Notes under the pieces: model-generated
Database searches by the model: none
What the model was told of the DNA's origin: nothing
What the model saw: the letters and a program-made list of their open reading frames with translations, nothing else
Source of the DNA: Syntrophobacterales bacterium
GTDB taxonomy: Bacteria > Desulfobacterota > Syntrophorhabdia > Syntrophorhabdales > Syntrophorhabdaceae
DNA length: 37,689 bases
Direction: 5' to 3'
Assembly (NCBI GenBank): GCA_031274925.1
Contig: JAISPL010000007.1
Location: 1 to 37,689, forward strand
Shown: piece by piece, positions 15,794 to 24,589 of the stretch
Position numbering within the stretch: position 1 is the stretch's first letter
How the letters are laid out: every line of letters starts with the position of its first letter
Program-made: the position numbers and the translations under genes

Positions 15794-17005
15794 CTATTCT
15801 CTATCCTTATCGACTCTTAGCTGTTTGGAAAAGATGCGATCAGCCGTCTCAAGAAAAAGATCAATGTCCTCTTTCTTTACTATTAGTGGGGGTACTAAAC
15901 GCAGGATTTTTCCTTTCGTACAATTGAGGATAATACCTTCTTTCATAAACTCTTTCTGGACCGCATCTCCATTGATGTCGAGTTCCACCCCCAAAATGAG
16001 CCCCATGCCGCGTATTTCCTTTATAAACTGGAACTTTGTCTTGAGGGAAATGAGCCCCTCACAGAGATATCTACCCATCTCCTCACAATTCCTGATCACG
16101 CCCTCATCAATCAACGTATTAATGGTAGCTGTGACAGCTGCACATGCCAGAGGGTTCCCACCAAAGGTCGACGCATGAGTCCCAGGTTCAAATGCATTCA
16201 TTACCTCATTTTTTGCCGTGATGGCGCCCACGGGAAACCCGTTGCCCAGCGCCTTGGCGAGGCTCATAATATCAGGCTCAATACCGTAATGTTCATAGCC
16301 GAAGAATTTGCCCGTTCTTCCCATACCAGTCTGGACTTCGTCGAGAATCATGAGTATGTCTTTTTCCTTGGTCAACTGCCTTAACGCAGATATGTATTCT
16401 TTGTTCGCCGAATAGACGCCTCCTTCGGCCTGTATGGGCTCAAGCATCACAGCACACGTTTTGTCCCCTAATGCCTGCTCCACGGCTTCTATGCTGTTAA
16501 AGGGCACATGGATGAACCCGGGCAACATAGGAGAAAACCCTTCGTGGAATTTAGTCTGTCCTGTAGCCGAAAGACTGCACATGGTCCTCCCGTGGAACGA
16601 GTTCTCCATGACGATAATCTCGTATCTGCCTTCGCCATACTTCTTCCACGAGTATCTTCTTGCGAGTTTTATAGCGGCCTCGTTGGCTTCCGCGCCGCTG
16701 TTGCAGAAAAATACCTTGTCCCCGAACGAATTCTCCACAAGGAGCTTTGCCGCCTTTATCTGTGGTTCAGTATAAAAAAGGTTTGAAGTATGAAAAAGCT
16801 TCATTGCCTGAATTGCCAAGCCCTCAACCACCTCCTTCCTGGCGTGGCCAAGGTTACATACTGCAATGCCTGCTAAAAAATCGAGGTACCTTCTGCCATC
16901 TATATCCCAGAGCCAGCAACCCTCTCCTTTTGTCGCCACTATGGGGTACCGACTATACGTATTCGCAATGTACTCTGAAGCCTTAACCATTAATTCCTTG
17001 TGCAT
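15794..17005 (-). CDS. argD: Acetylornithine aminotransferase
   Basis: A PLP enzyme of fold type I, class III, that aminates N-acetylglutamate semialdehyde, and in many species also serves lysine synthesis. It has 403 aa. Visible: 'CNSGAEANEAAIKLAR' (101-116) for phosphate binding, 'FHGRTM', 'LDEVQTGMGRTG' (221-232) with the PLP-ring Asp222, and the Schiff-base Lys251 in SLAKALGNGFP. The start ATG overlaps the argB stop as TGATG. A GGAGG-like sequence sits inside the end of argB. Confidence 0.95.
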   Translation of the reverse strand: MHKELMVKASEYIANTYSRYPIVATKGEGCWLWDIDGRRYLDFLAGIAVCNLGHARKEVVEGLAIQAMKLFHTSNLFYTEPQIKAAKLLVENSFGDKVFFCNSGAEANEAAIKLARRYSWKKYGEGRYEIIVMENSFHGRTMCSLSATGQTKFHEGFSPMLPGFIHVPFNSIEAVEQALGDKTCAVMLEPIQAEGGVYSANKEYISALRQLTKEKDILMILDEVQTGMGRTGKFFGYEHYGIEPDIMSLAKALGNGFPVGAITAKNEVMNAFEPGTHASTFGGNPLACAAVTATINTLIDEGVIRNCEEMGRYLCEGLISLKTKFQFIKEIRGMGLILGVELDINGDAVQKEFMKEGIILNCTKGKILRLVPPLIVKKEDIDLFLETADRIFSKQLRVDKDRE

Positions 17006-17847
17006 CAGGCTCCTCCTATGATCTCGGTGCCGACACCGGAATCAGTAAATATCTCAAGTAGAATGGCATGGGCAACTCTGCCGTCCACCACATGGGTCTC
17101 CCGTACTCCTCCCCGAATTGCATCAACACAACACATCACCTTGGGGATCATGCCTCCTGTGACAGTCTTGTTCTCAATTAGTCTGTCCACTTCTTTCTCT
17201 TTCAGGGTCGAAAAAAGCCTCCCTTCTCCGTCGAGCACACCCTCCACATCGGTAAGCAGTATAAACTTATCCGCCGACATTGCCTTCGCGATGCTTCCTG
17301 CCGCAGAGTCGGCGTTCACATTGTATGAATGGCCGTCCACTCCGTCCGCGATAGGCGCCACGACCGGGATGTATCCGTGCCTACTAATATTCTTCAGGAT
17401 ATCGACGCCCACATCTACTATCTCGCCAACAAAACCGATCTCCTTGTTTTCCACTTGCTTTGCGACAAGAAGCCGTCCGTCTTTACCGGAAAGCCCTATC
17501 GCTTTCCCTCCCATATCATTGATATTTTTAACAATCTCTTTATTGACATGACCCGATAGGACCATTTCCGCAATTTCCAGGGTCTTGTCGTCCGTCACGC
17601 GAAGGCCGTCGATAAAACTAGAAGGGATTTTAAGATCCTTGAGTAGCCTGCCTATCTCCGGTCCGCCTCCGTGGACGATAATCGGGTTGATCCCAACGTA
17701 TTTGAGAAGGACCACATCTTTGGCAAACTCTTTCTTTAGACTCTCTTCTTCCATTGCGGCCCCACCGTACTTGATCACGAACGTGGTACCCGAAAACTTT
17801 TTAATATATGGCAACGCTTCGAGAATGGTCTCAACTTTTTCTCTCAT
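17005..17847 (-). CDS. argB: Acetylglutamate kinase
   Basis: This phosphorylates N-acetylglutamate, often the arginine-sensitive control step. It has 280 aa of the amino-acid-kinase fold: KYGGAAM near residue 25, VHGGGPEI near 60 (substrate and ATP loops), GLSGKDG and LLTDVEGV. An N-terminal helix is present ahead of the kinase core ([17 protein letters not shown]), as found in the arginine-inhibited hexameric enzymes, so feedback control is likely. It overlaps hslU by ATGA and argD by TGATG, tying heat-shock protease and arginine synthesis into one transcript. Confidence 0.97.
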   Translation of the reverse strand: MREKVETILEALPYIKKFSGTTFVIKYGGAAMEEESLKKEFAKDVVLLKYVGINPIIVHGGGPEIGRLLKDLKIPSSFIDGLRVTDDKTLEIAEMVLSGHVNKEIVKNINDMGGKAIGLSGKDGRLLVAKQVENKEIGFVGEIVDVGVDILKNISRHGYIPVVAPIADGVDGHSYNVNADSAAGSIAKAMSADKFILLTDVEGVLDGEGRLFSTLKEKEVDRLIENKTVTGGMIPKVMCCVDAIRGGVRETHVVDGRVAHAILLEIFTDSGVGTEIIGGA

Positions 17848-19175
17848 AGTATGTACCTGCTCAGATCGTCTTTTTCAAGGAATTCTCCAAGTTTTTCCCT
17901 CACATAGGCCTTTGTTATGACAATTTTCTCTTCTTTCGTATCGGGAGCAGAAAACGATATATCTTCAAGCAGCTTCTCCATGACAGTGTAGAGCCTTCGG
18001 GCGCCTATATTTTCCGTCATTTCATTAATCTTCTGTGCAATGTCGGTAATTTCCTCTATAGCCTTCTTCTCAAACTCCAGTTTTATGTTCTCCGTCGCAA
18101 GGAGTGCCTTGTACTGCTTAAGAAGGGCATTGTCCGGCTCGGTAATAATCCTGAAGAAATCGTCCTTGTTTAAGGGGTCAAGCTCAACCCGGATCGGGAA
18201 TCGACCCTGCAGCTCTGGGATAAGATCCGAAGGCTTTGACATATGGAACGCCCCCGCGGCGATGAAGAGCACATGGTCCGTCTTCACCATGCCGTACTTG
18301 GTGGTAACCGTTGTCCCTTCCACGATGGGAAGAATATCGCGCTGCACCCCTTCCCTTGAAACATCAGGGCCGTGCGTATGGTCTCTGCTGGCGATCTTGT
18401 CAAGCTCGTCAAGAAAAATAATACCAGACTGTTCCACCCTTTCAATAGCGTCTTGGACGACTTTGTCCATATCAATGAGCTTCTTCGACTCTTCCTGGAT
18501 CAGCAAGTCATAAGCCTCTTTCACTTTGATCTTTCGTTTCTTCGTCTTCTTCGGAAGGATATTGCCGAACATATCTCTGATCTGCATATCCATCTCTTCA
18601 AGACCCTGGGCTGAAAAAATCTCGATTATCGGAAGCGCTTTGTCCGGTACTTCAAGTTCTACAAATTTATCATCAAACTTACCGGCCCTGAACTGGTTCC
18701 TTATTTTCAGTCTCGACTGATCCGCCGGTTCCTCCTCCTTTGACGCACGGCTCGCTCTTTTCTGAGGCAGGAGAAGATCAAGCACCCTGTCCTCCGCCAT
18801 CACCTTGGCTTTTTCCAGGACCTGTTCGTGTTCCTCTTTTTTTACCATATTTATCGAGAGCTCCGTAAGGTCCCTTATCATAGATTCCACGTCACGCCCC
18901 ACATATCCTACTTCCGTGAATTTAGTGGCCTCAATTTTGAGGAATGGCGCGTTTGCGAGTTTCGCGAGCCGCCTAGCGATCTCTGTCTTTCCCACCCCTG
19001 TGGGGCCTATCATAATGATGTTCTTCGGGGCTACCTCGTCTCTCAGTTCCTTTGGTATCATCTGCCGTCTCCATCTGTTCCTTAAGGCTATGGACACGGC
19101 TTTTTTTGCTTTATTCTGCCCTATAATAAACCTGTTTAGCTGCTCCATGATCTCTTTAGGGGTCAGTATCTTCAT
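17844..19175 (-). CDS. hslU: HslU, ATPase of the HslVU protease
   Basis: An AAA+ unfoldase that feeds substrates to HslV in a double-ring, proteasome-like protease. It has 443 aa. Walker [10 protein letters not shown] (57-65), the pore loop region [15 protein letters not shown] (GYVG), a charged I-domain (about 110-230), Walker [12 protein letters not shown] (about 252-262), sensor-2 [10 protein letters not shown], and a C-terminal tail DLSRYIL that inserts in HslV. The ATG follows the hslV stop directly, without a spacer base. Confidence 0.98.
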   Translation of the reverse strand: MKILTPKEIMEQLNRFIIGQNKAKKAVSIALRNRWRRQMIPKELRDEVAPKNIIMIGPTGVGKTEIARRLAKLANAPFLKIEATKFTEVGYVGRDVESMIRDLTELSINMVKKEEHEQVLEKAKVMAEDRVLDLLLPQKRASRASKEEEPADQSRLKIRNQFRAGKFDDKFVELEVPDKALPIIEIFSAQGLEEMDMQIRDMFGNILPKKTKKRKIKVKEAYDLLIQEESKKLIDMDKVVQDAIERVEQSGIIFLDELDKIASRDHTHGPDVSREGVQRDILPIVEGTTVTTKYGMVKTDHVLFIAAGAFHMSKPSDLIPELQGRFPIRVELDPLNKDDFFRIITEPDNALLKQYKALLATENIKLEFEKKAIEEITDIAQKINEMTENIGARRLYTVMEKLLEDISFSAPDTKEEKIVITKAYVREKLGEFLEKDDLSRYIL

Positions 19176-19700
19176 CTACAGCTCCTCTACTACAGCTTTG
19201 TCATTGGTGTAAATGCAAATCCCGGAGGCAATTCGCATTGATTCTTCCACGATCTCCCTGGCCGAAAGATCGGTATGCTTTACAAGCGCCCTTGCGGCGG
19301 AAATAGCGTAAGCTCCGCCTGAGCCTATGGCTGCCACACCATCATCAGGCTCAATTACATCCCCTGTCCCCGACAGCACGAACGTATGCTTGTCGTCCGC
19401 CACTATAAGGAGCGCCTCAAGCCTCCTTAGCATCCGGTCCATTCTCCAGTCCTTTGCATGTTCTACAGATGCTCTGGTGATATTTCCGTTGTACTGCTCA
19501 AGTTTCTTTTCAAATCTCTCAAACAGGGTGAATGCATCGGCAGTGGCTCCCGCGAATCCGGCCAGACATTTTTCATGATAAATCTTTCGCACCTTCTTGG
19601 CCGTGTGTTTCATGACAACATCACCCATGGTGACCTGACCGTCGCCACCGATGGCAACTTTCCCCTTGTGTCGCACGCATATAACCGTCGTTGCTTCCAT
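19176..19700 (-). CDS. hslV: HslV, peptidase of the HslVU protease
   Basis: An N-terminal-nucleophile threonine peptidase. It has 174 aa. After removal of MEA, the catalytic Thr4 of the TTVICVRH motif would be exposed, the same layout as ATTI-starting homologues. [15 protein letters not shown] (Lys active-site region), [17 protein letters not shown] and [15 protein letters not shown] are family signatures. It sits 1 base after xerC and directly before hslU, the usual order. Confidence 0.97.
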   Translation of the reverse strand: MEATTVICVRHKGKVAIGGDGQVTMGDVVMKHTAKKVRKIYHEKCLAGFAGATADAFTLFERFEKKLEQYNGNITRASVEHAKDWRMDRMLRRLEALLIVADDKHTFVLSGTGDVIEPDDGVAAIGSGGAYAISAARALVKHTDLSAREIVEESMRIASGICIYTNDKAVVEEL

Positions 19701-19701
19701 T

Positions 19702-20589
19702 TTACCTTCTTGGATGAGATTTGTCGTAAATCTCCATTAGCTTTTCCATGGAGATGTGAGTGTACTTCTGGGTCGTCGAAAGTTTCGAGTGACCGAGCAA
19801 CTCCTGTATGGCCCGGAGGTCTGCCCCATTGTCGAGCATATGAGTTGCAAAAGAATGACGCACCCCGTGAAGTGCAAGGTTTTTGAAAAGATGGGCATGC
19901 AACTGGTGTTTCTTCATAATTTTCAAAAGTCCCCTATAAGAAAGCCGATATCCTCTCACGTTTACAAAAAAGGGGCCCTTTGTAAGATCCTTCCGTACCC
20001 TTCTCATTTCCGCCACATATTCGTTAACGGCATCTCGGGCCTTTTCCCCGAAGGGAATTATTCGCTCCTTACCGCCCTTTCCCTTGGCCTTTACCCACAT
20101 TCCATCCATATGCAAATCTTCAACATTCGTGTTAAGCGCTTCCTGAGCCCTCATGCCTGTCGAATACATAAGTTCAAATATAGCCCTGTTCCTTAAGTTT
20201 ATCCACCCGTCTCTGGGCAAATAGTCAAGGAAGTGAAACATTTCGTCAATAGTATAGAACTTCGGAAGATGTTTCTCTATCCTAGGATTTTTGATTACCA
20301 GCGCCGTATTCTCCTCGATGTATCCCTTTTTCTTCAGAAACCTGAAGAATACTTTTATTGATGACACCTTTCTCGAAAGAGAGGATTTCTTTAGTCCCTT
20401 GTATATGCTTACGATATAGGCCCGTATCACATGGTGGTCCACCACTCCAAAGGAGCCTTTCTCCACAAAAGAAACAAAGTCGTCTATGTCTCCTCTGTAC
20501 GCCCTTTCAGTATTGAACGCCACGCCCTTTTCAACGTTCAGATATCTGTAAAACTCCTTGGACAACACCCTTACCGTATGTTTATCCAT
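19702..20589 (-). CDS. xerC: Tyrosine recombinase XerC
   Basis: A site-specific recombinase that resolves chromosome dimers at dif, typically with XerD. It has 295 aa: a SAM-like N-terminal core-binding domain (about 5-95) and a catalytic domain with the complete set R147 (TGMRAQEAL), K171, H241 and R244 ([12 protein letters not shown]), H267 ([10 protein letters not shown]) and nucleophile Y276. Linkage to hslVU argues for the housekeeping Xer rather than an integron or phage enzyme. No dif-like site was found in the window. Confidence 0.9.
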   Translation of the reverse strand: MDKHTVRVLSKEFYRYLNVEKGVAFNTERAYRGDIDDFVSFVEKGSFGVVDHHVIRAYIVSIYKGLKKSSLSRKVSSIKVFFRFLKKKGYIEENTALVIKNPRIEKHLPKFYTIDEMFHFLDYLPRDGWINLRNRAIFELMYSTGMRAQEALNTNVEDLHMDGMWVKAKGKGGKERIIPFGEKARDAVNEYVAEMRRVRKDLTKGPFFVNVRGYRLSYRGLLKIMKKHQLHAHLFKNLALHGVRHSFATHMLDNGADLRAIQELLGHSKLSTTQKYTHISMEKLMEIYDKSHPRR

Positions 20590-20705
20590 AAGACTATTAT
20601 TCTATTATATTTTCCCAAATAATCAAGCAAATTGGTAGCGGATCCGGTAAAACCGGTCTGCGGTAAGGCATATTCCCATAAGCGACCCCGCAAAATTATG
20701 CTGGT

Positions 20706-20852
20706 CTAGGGAAGGTTTCTCTCGTGAGCGTTCATGAGATATTTCTGTAGGGATTTGATCAGAATTGCAACGTTAAATCTCTCCTGTAAATATCTGATAA
20801 ACAGAGCAAACACAGTCATGTATACTACTGCCAAGCTGCAAGAACTCACCAT
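20706..20852 (-). CDS. Small 48-aa ORF ahead of the xerC operon
   Basis: This short frame has a textbook ribosome-binding site: AAAAAGGAGG ends 4 bases before the ATG at 20852. A GTG as second codon would be at 7 bases. The product has a hydrophobic N-terminal half (SLAVVYMTVFALFIRYL, about residues 6-22), which could be one membrane segment, and a basic, amphipathic second half ending HERNLP. It resembles nothing I recognise. It is on the operon strand, 116 bases before xerC, with a perfect TTGACA about 46 bases upstream. It may be a leader peptide or a true small membrane protein. Confidence 0.5.
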   Translation of the reverse strand: MVSSCSLAVVYMTVFALFIRYLQERFNVAILIKSLQKYLMNAHERNLP

Positions 20853-20871
20853 TGCGCCTCCTTTTTATAGA

Positions 20872-20903
20872 TTAATAGTGGCGGTGGAATAAGGACTTGT
20901 CAA
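20872..20903 (-). promoter_or_regulatory. Probable promoter of the xerC-hslVU-arg operon
   Basis: Minus-strand TTGACA (20903-20898) is perfect. The best -10 choices are TATTAA (20877-20872, spacer 20) or CACTAT at 17 bases. It abuts repeat copy B. Confidence 0.4.
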
Positions 20904-20942
20904 ACTGATGCCCCAACAATCAATCCCCCGTTGGCCCCTCCG

Positions 20943-21330
20943 GATAGGGATGAGAGCGCTTGGCGGTAGCGCCAGATTCCATCACCAGCGATGGTAAGTA
21001 AATTATACCAATCACTTATAAGGACCTCTTTCTATGGGACAGGTATCGGGAAGAGAATCTTGGACGACCTCTCCTGCTCTTTTTTATGTCTTGCCAATTC
21101 TTAAGCGCGTAAAGAGCATTGGGTCTCGCCAAGGATGGGTATTCGTAGTATGAGAAACCTCTCCATAAATGGTACATGCCCATAATGTCATGGAGTTTGC
21201 GCCTTTAGAGGATAAGACCCTATCCCTTAAAAAGAGGCATATGACATGCCGTAATAGACGAAACGGGAGAGAAAGGTCCGCCGACGTATAAAGGATACCG
21301 GTATAGAAGGCCAGGGGAGAGGAGGGGGTG
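20943..21330 (+). repeat. Dispersed structured intergenic repeat, copy B (upstream of tatD)
   Basis: The blocks shared with copy A appear in the same order: GATAGGGATGAGAGC (20943-20957), CCAGATTCCATCACCAG (20972-20988), GACCTCTCC (21065-21073), TTTTTTATGTCTTGCC, and GGGTCTCGCC (21121-21130). GCCGTAATAGACGAAAC (21248-21264) is identical in copy C. Local hairpins include GCGCT/AGCGC (from 20956) and CCATC/GATGG (from 20979). Long pairings include GGTATC (21042-21047) with GATACC (21294-21299), and GGGTCT with AGACCC (near 21215). The element ends in a purine-rich G run, 21311-21336. Confidence 0.75.
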
Positions 21331-21344
21331 GGGGGGATACTGCA

Positions 21345-21373
21345 TTGAATAGAAATCTGTAATATGTTATAAA
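21345..21373 (+). promoter_or_regulatory. Promoter of tatD, leaderless geometry
   Basis: TTGAAT (21345-21350), 17 bases, TATAAA (21368-21373). Seven bases past the -10 is the A of the tatD ATG (21380). No Shine-Dalgarno sequence is present. Confidence 0.6.
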
Positions 21374-21379
21374 TCAGCG

Positions 21380-22168
21380 ATGTATATTGATTCGCATTGC
21401 CATCTGGAGATTGAAAAGTTTGACAAAGACAGAGATCAGGTAATTTCAAAAAGCCTGGCAGAGGGCCTCATCTATATACTTACAGTCGGCACTGAAGAAC
21501 AGTACTTCGGGAAAGTAGTTGAGCTGGTGGATATGTATCCCGAAATATACGGGGCTGTCGGAATTCATCCTCACAATGCCAAAGATTATACAGATCAAAT
21601 GGCCGAAAAACTGCGCGTCACCCTAACGCATCCGAAAATTGTTGCCTTAGGTGAGATCGGTCTTGATTTCTTCAAAAATCACTCTCCAAGGTCCGCGCAA
21701 TTGAAAACCTTTGAAGGGCAAATGGAACTGGCATGCAGGGAAAAAATTCCTGTAATCATACATTCGCGAAGCGCTCAGCAAGAGACACTCACGGTTTTGA
21801 AAAAATTTGTGGAAGGTTTGCCTGCAGGCGGAGTTATCCACTGTTTTTCATACGATCTCCATGCGGCAAAGGAATTCTTGGACTTGGGGTTCTTCCTTTC
21901 TATTCCGGGAACGATAACATATACAAAAAATACTTCCCTGATTGATGCGGCGAAATATATCCCCTTGGATAGAATACTCATAGAGACGGATGCACCATTT
22001 CTTGCTCCGGTACCTCACAGAGGCAAGAGAAATCTCCCGCACTTAGTGAAAATCATCGCTGAATCAGTAGCGCAAATTAAAAACATGACTGTGGAGGATT
22101 TATCATTCAATGTCCGGCGCAATTTTGAAACACTTTTTCTACCTGGCTCAAAGGAGGCGCCACATTGA
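21380..22168 (+). CDS. tatD: TatD family metal-dependent hydrolase (DNase)
   Basis: A TIM-barrel amidohydrolase-superfamily nuclease; relatives are 3'-5' exonucleases involved in repair and quality control. It has 262 aa. The metal ligands are intact: H6 and H8 (DSHCHLE), E92 (GEIGLDF), H128 (IIHSR), H154 (IHCFSY) and D204 (ETDAPFL). The end 'VAQIKNMTVEDLSFNVRRNFETLF' is typical. The gene overlaps the next one by 4 bases (TTGA). Confidence 0.93.
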   Translation: MYIDSHCHLEIEKFDKDRDQVISKSLAEGLIYILTVGTEEQYFGKVVELVDMYPEIYGAVGIHPHNAKDYTDQMAEKLRVTLTHPKIVALGEIGLDFFKNHSPRSAQLKTFEGQMELACREKIPVIIHSRSAQQETLTVLKKFVEGLPAGGVIHCFSYDLHAAKEFLDLGFFLSIPGTITYTKNTSLIDAAKYIPLDRILIETDAPFLAPVPHRGKRNLPHLVKIIAESVAQIKNMTVEDLSFNVRRNFETLFLPGSKEAPH

Positions 22169-22731
22169 AACCTGCGGTGATCATTGTTGATATGCTGGAA
22201 GGCAACTACAGGAAAGATCGGACGGGAGATCGTGAGGAAGAAAAGATCATAATTCCGGTAAGGGATTTCCTTAAAGACTGCCGAAAAGCTTTGATCCCGG
22301 TCATTTTTTCCTGTGACAGTTTTCTTGAGGGTGATTTCATATTCCGCGGGAGAATGAAGCCTCACAGTCTGAGAGGAACGGACGGAACCAAACCTCTTTC
22401 CGATCTTGAGCCGCAAGAAAACGACATTATCCTCGAAAAGAGAAGGTTCAGCGCATTTTTTAAAACGGACCTAGACCAGACGTTGAGGACGATGAATATT
22501 GACACAGTGGCAGTTGCAGGAGTAAATACTCATTTCTGTGTTCTTGCGACTGCTTTCGATGCTATTTGCAATGATTTTTATACCATTATTCTAGATGATC
22601 TGAGTGCGGCGCACAAAAAGAAGATTCACGAAAATTTCATGGATGCCTATAGAAACTCTGCAATCTATCCGATCTTCAAAGTCATGCGTTCCGCCGAGTT
22701 TCTGGAAACTGCCATGGCCGGGCGGGTCTAA
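22165..22731 (+). CDS. Isochorismatase-like cysteine hydrolase
   Basis: A 188-aa protein of the isochorismatase/nicotinamidase superfamily. The catalytic triad is visible: D9 (IIVDMLEGNY), K92 (LEKRRFSAFF) and C125 (VAVAGVNTHFCVLATAFDA), with the usual cis-peptide context GVNTHFC. The substrate cannot be told; nicotinamidase would need an Asp/His zinc site that is not obvious here. It starts at TTG 22165, overlapping the tatD stop, so it is translated by coupling and shares the tatD transcript. Confidence 0.85.
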   Translation: MKPAVIIVDMLEGNYRKDRTGDREEEKIIIPVRDFLKDCRKALIPVIFSCDSFLEGDFIFRGRMKPHSLRGTDGTKPLSDLEPQENDIILEKRRFSAFFKTDLDQTLRTMNIDTVAVAGVNTHFCVLATAFDAICNDFYTIILDDLSAAHKKKIHENFMDAYRNSAIYPIFKVMRSAEFLETAMAGRV

Positions 22732-22783
22732 GACTGTTCCGGCATAGACCGGCCAATTGTTTTGGGGTTAAACCTTTATCGTT

Positions 22784-23317
22784 ATGCGAAAACCGATATC
22801 TAAAAAGAGACTTATTGTTACGGCGTGTATTCTTATTGCCCTTTTTGGAGGCAGTCTCCTAGCGTTTCACATGTTTACAAAGAAGATCGACTTGGAAAAA
22901 CAACCGGTCTCTGTTCAAAAGGAGGTTTTGGTCCTGTTCTGTCCGAACGTCGAGGGGATGCTCAAGAAAAAAAGTTTGGAAATAGACAATGACCTGTCGG
23001 AAAGAGCTAAGGCCGAAATGATCATTGCAGAGCTTAAAAAGGCGAACGCGGTACCAGATGCACTGTCGGTTCGCGATGTGGCCACAGGCTCGGAAGGGGT
23101 CGTCTATCTCAACCTGTCCCATAATATCAAAAACGAGGAAATGAGCACAGCGCAGGGGATCACTGCACTTTATTCTATTATAAATTCACTCCTCTCGAAT
23201 TTCAAAAACTCGAAACAAGTCCAGCTCCTTGTGGAGGGGCAGGTGTTCCATACAGTAAACGGCGTGCTCTACACTTACGACCCGATCGAATTCAACAACA
23301 ACATAGTGGAGGAATAA
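22784..23317 (+). CDS. Membrane-anchored GerMN-domain protein
   Basis: A 177-aa protein with a basic start (MRKPISKKR), one membrane segment or uncleaved signal (about 11-30), and a GerMN domain (about 45-165). The domain reads: VLVLFCPNVEGMLKKKSLEID, ERAKAEMIIAELKKA, VRDVATGSEGVVYLNLSHNI, TAQGITALYSIINSLLSNF, QVQLLVEGQ. GerMN occurs in spore-germination proteins but also in many non-sporulating bacteria, so it is no evidence for spores. It directly abuts serS, with no spacer. The role is unknown, probably in the periplasm or cell wall. Confidence 0.8.
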   Translation: MRKPISKKRLIVTACILIALFGGSLLAFHMFTKKIDLEKQPVSVQKEVLVLFCPNVEGMLKKKSLEIDNDLSERAKAEMIIAELKKANAVPDALSVRDVATGSEGVVYLNLSHNIKNEEMSTAQGITALYSIINSLLSNFKNSKQVQLLVEGQVFHTVNGVLYTYDPIEFNNNIVEE

Positions 23318-24589
23318 ATGATCGATCCAAAGATAATCCGAGAGAAAACCGATATGGTCAACCAGGCCCTAAAGGACCGAGGTGCGACTTTCGATATGGA
23401 CAATCTGCTTTTGATCGACGGTAAACGCAGATCCCTCATACAGGAAAGTGAAAAATTGAAAAATTCGAAAAATGCGCTCTCCGGCGAGATAGCGAGATTG
23501 AGAAAAACGGGAGACGCTGCGACGGAAAAGATTGAACATCTGAGAACCATTGGGAAAAACATAGAAGATCTGGAAAAAGAATTAAAAACAGTGGAAGAAC
23601 AGTGGGATAACATGGTCCTTCTGCTGCCTAATATTCCTCACGAAAGCGTTCCCATGGGAACGAGCGATGATAACAATCCGGTTGTCAAGACCTGGGGTCA
23701 TAAGCCTACTTTTGACTTTACACCCCTCGCCCATTGGGATCTTGGCAAAAAACTTGATATTCTGGATTTCAAAAGAGCGGCTAAGATCACGGGTTCAAGG
23801 TTTACCCTGTATAAATCTTTCGGTGCACTCCTTGAGAGAGCATTAATCAACTTCATGCTGGATATTCACACAATAGAACATTCCTACACCGAAATTCTTC
23901 CGCCTTTTATAGTGAATCGTGAGGCAATGACAGGTACCGGCCAGCTCCCAAAATTTGAGGAAGAGCTTTTCAAGCTTGAAGGGGTGGACTATTTTCTTGT
24001 TCCTACAGCTGAGGTACCCGTCACGAATATTCATAACAATGAGATACTTAGAGAGGAAGATTTGCCCATAAAGTATGTGGCTTACACTCCTTGCTTCAGA
24101 AAAGAAGCGGGAGCTCACGGGAAAGATACAAGGGGGCTTACGAGACAGCACCAGTTCAACAAGGTGGAGTTGGTAAAATTTTCTCTTCCCGACAACTCCT
24201 ATGATGAACTAGAGAAGCTTCTTCTTGACGCAGAGGATATCCTTAAGCGTCTCAATATACATTACAGGGTTTCGGCGCTCTGCACCGGTGATCTGGGATT
24301 TTCTTCGTCAAAGACTTATGATATTGAAGTGTGGCTGCCAGGACAGGACATTTACCGGGAGATATCCTCATGCAGCAATTTCGATAACTTCCAGTCCAGA
24401 AGAGCGAAAATCAGATACAGAAAAGGGTCCGGTAAGATTGACCTCGTTCATACTTTAAATGGTTCGGGTCTTGCCATTGGCAGGACCGTAATGGCCGTAA
24501 TGGAAAATTATCAGTGTCCCGACGGCTCAATTACGGTGCCAGAAGTCTTGAGGCCTTATATGCACGGGATAACTAAGTTTCCTGTGTAG
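23318..24589 (+). CDS. serS: Seryl-tRNA synthetase
   Basis: A class II synthetase charging tRNA-Ser (and tRNA-Sec). It has 423 aa. The N-terminal long antiparallel coiled coil (about 30-105) reaches the tRNA variable arm. The catalytic domain shows motif 2 ([18 protein letters not shown], then HQFNKVE) and motif 3 ([20 protein letters not shown]). The ATG follows the GerMN stop with no gap. The last 17 bases overlap the end of the convergent ATPase gene. Confidence 0.97.
   Translation: MIDPKIIREKTDMVNQALKDRGATFDMDNLLLIDGKRRSLIQESEKLKNSKNALSGEIARLRKTGDAATEKIEHLRTIGKNIEDLEKELKTVEEQWDNMVLLLPNIPHESVPMGTSDDNNPVVKTWGHKPTFDFTPLAHWDLGKKLDILDFKRAAKITGSRFTLYKSFGALLERALINFMLDIHTIEHSYTEILPPFIVNREAMTGTGQLPKFEEELFKLEGVDYFLVPTAEVPVTNIHNNEILREEDLPIKYVAYTPCFRKEAGAHGKDTRGLTRQHQFNKVELVKFSLPDNSYDELEKLLLDAEDILKRLNIHYRVSALCTGDLGFSSSKTYDIEVWLPGQDIYREISSCSNFDNFQSRRAKIRYRKGSGKIDLVHTLNGSGLAIGRTVMAVMENYQCPDGSITVPEVLRPYMHGITKFPV

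Noticed and set aside
22784-23317. GerMN domain as evidence for sporulation
   Set aside because: The domain also occurs widely in non-sporulating bacteria and no other spore gene is present.
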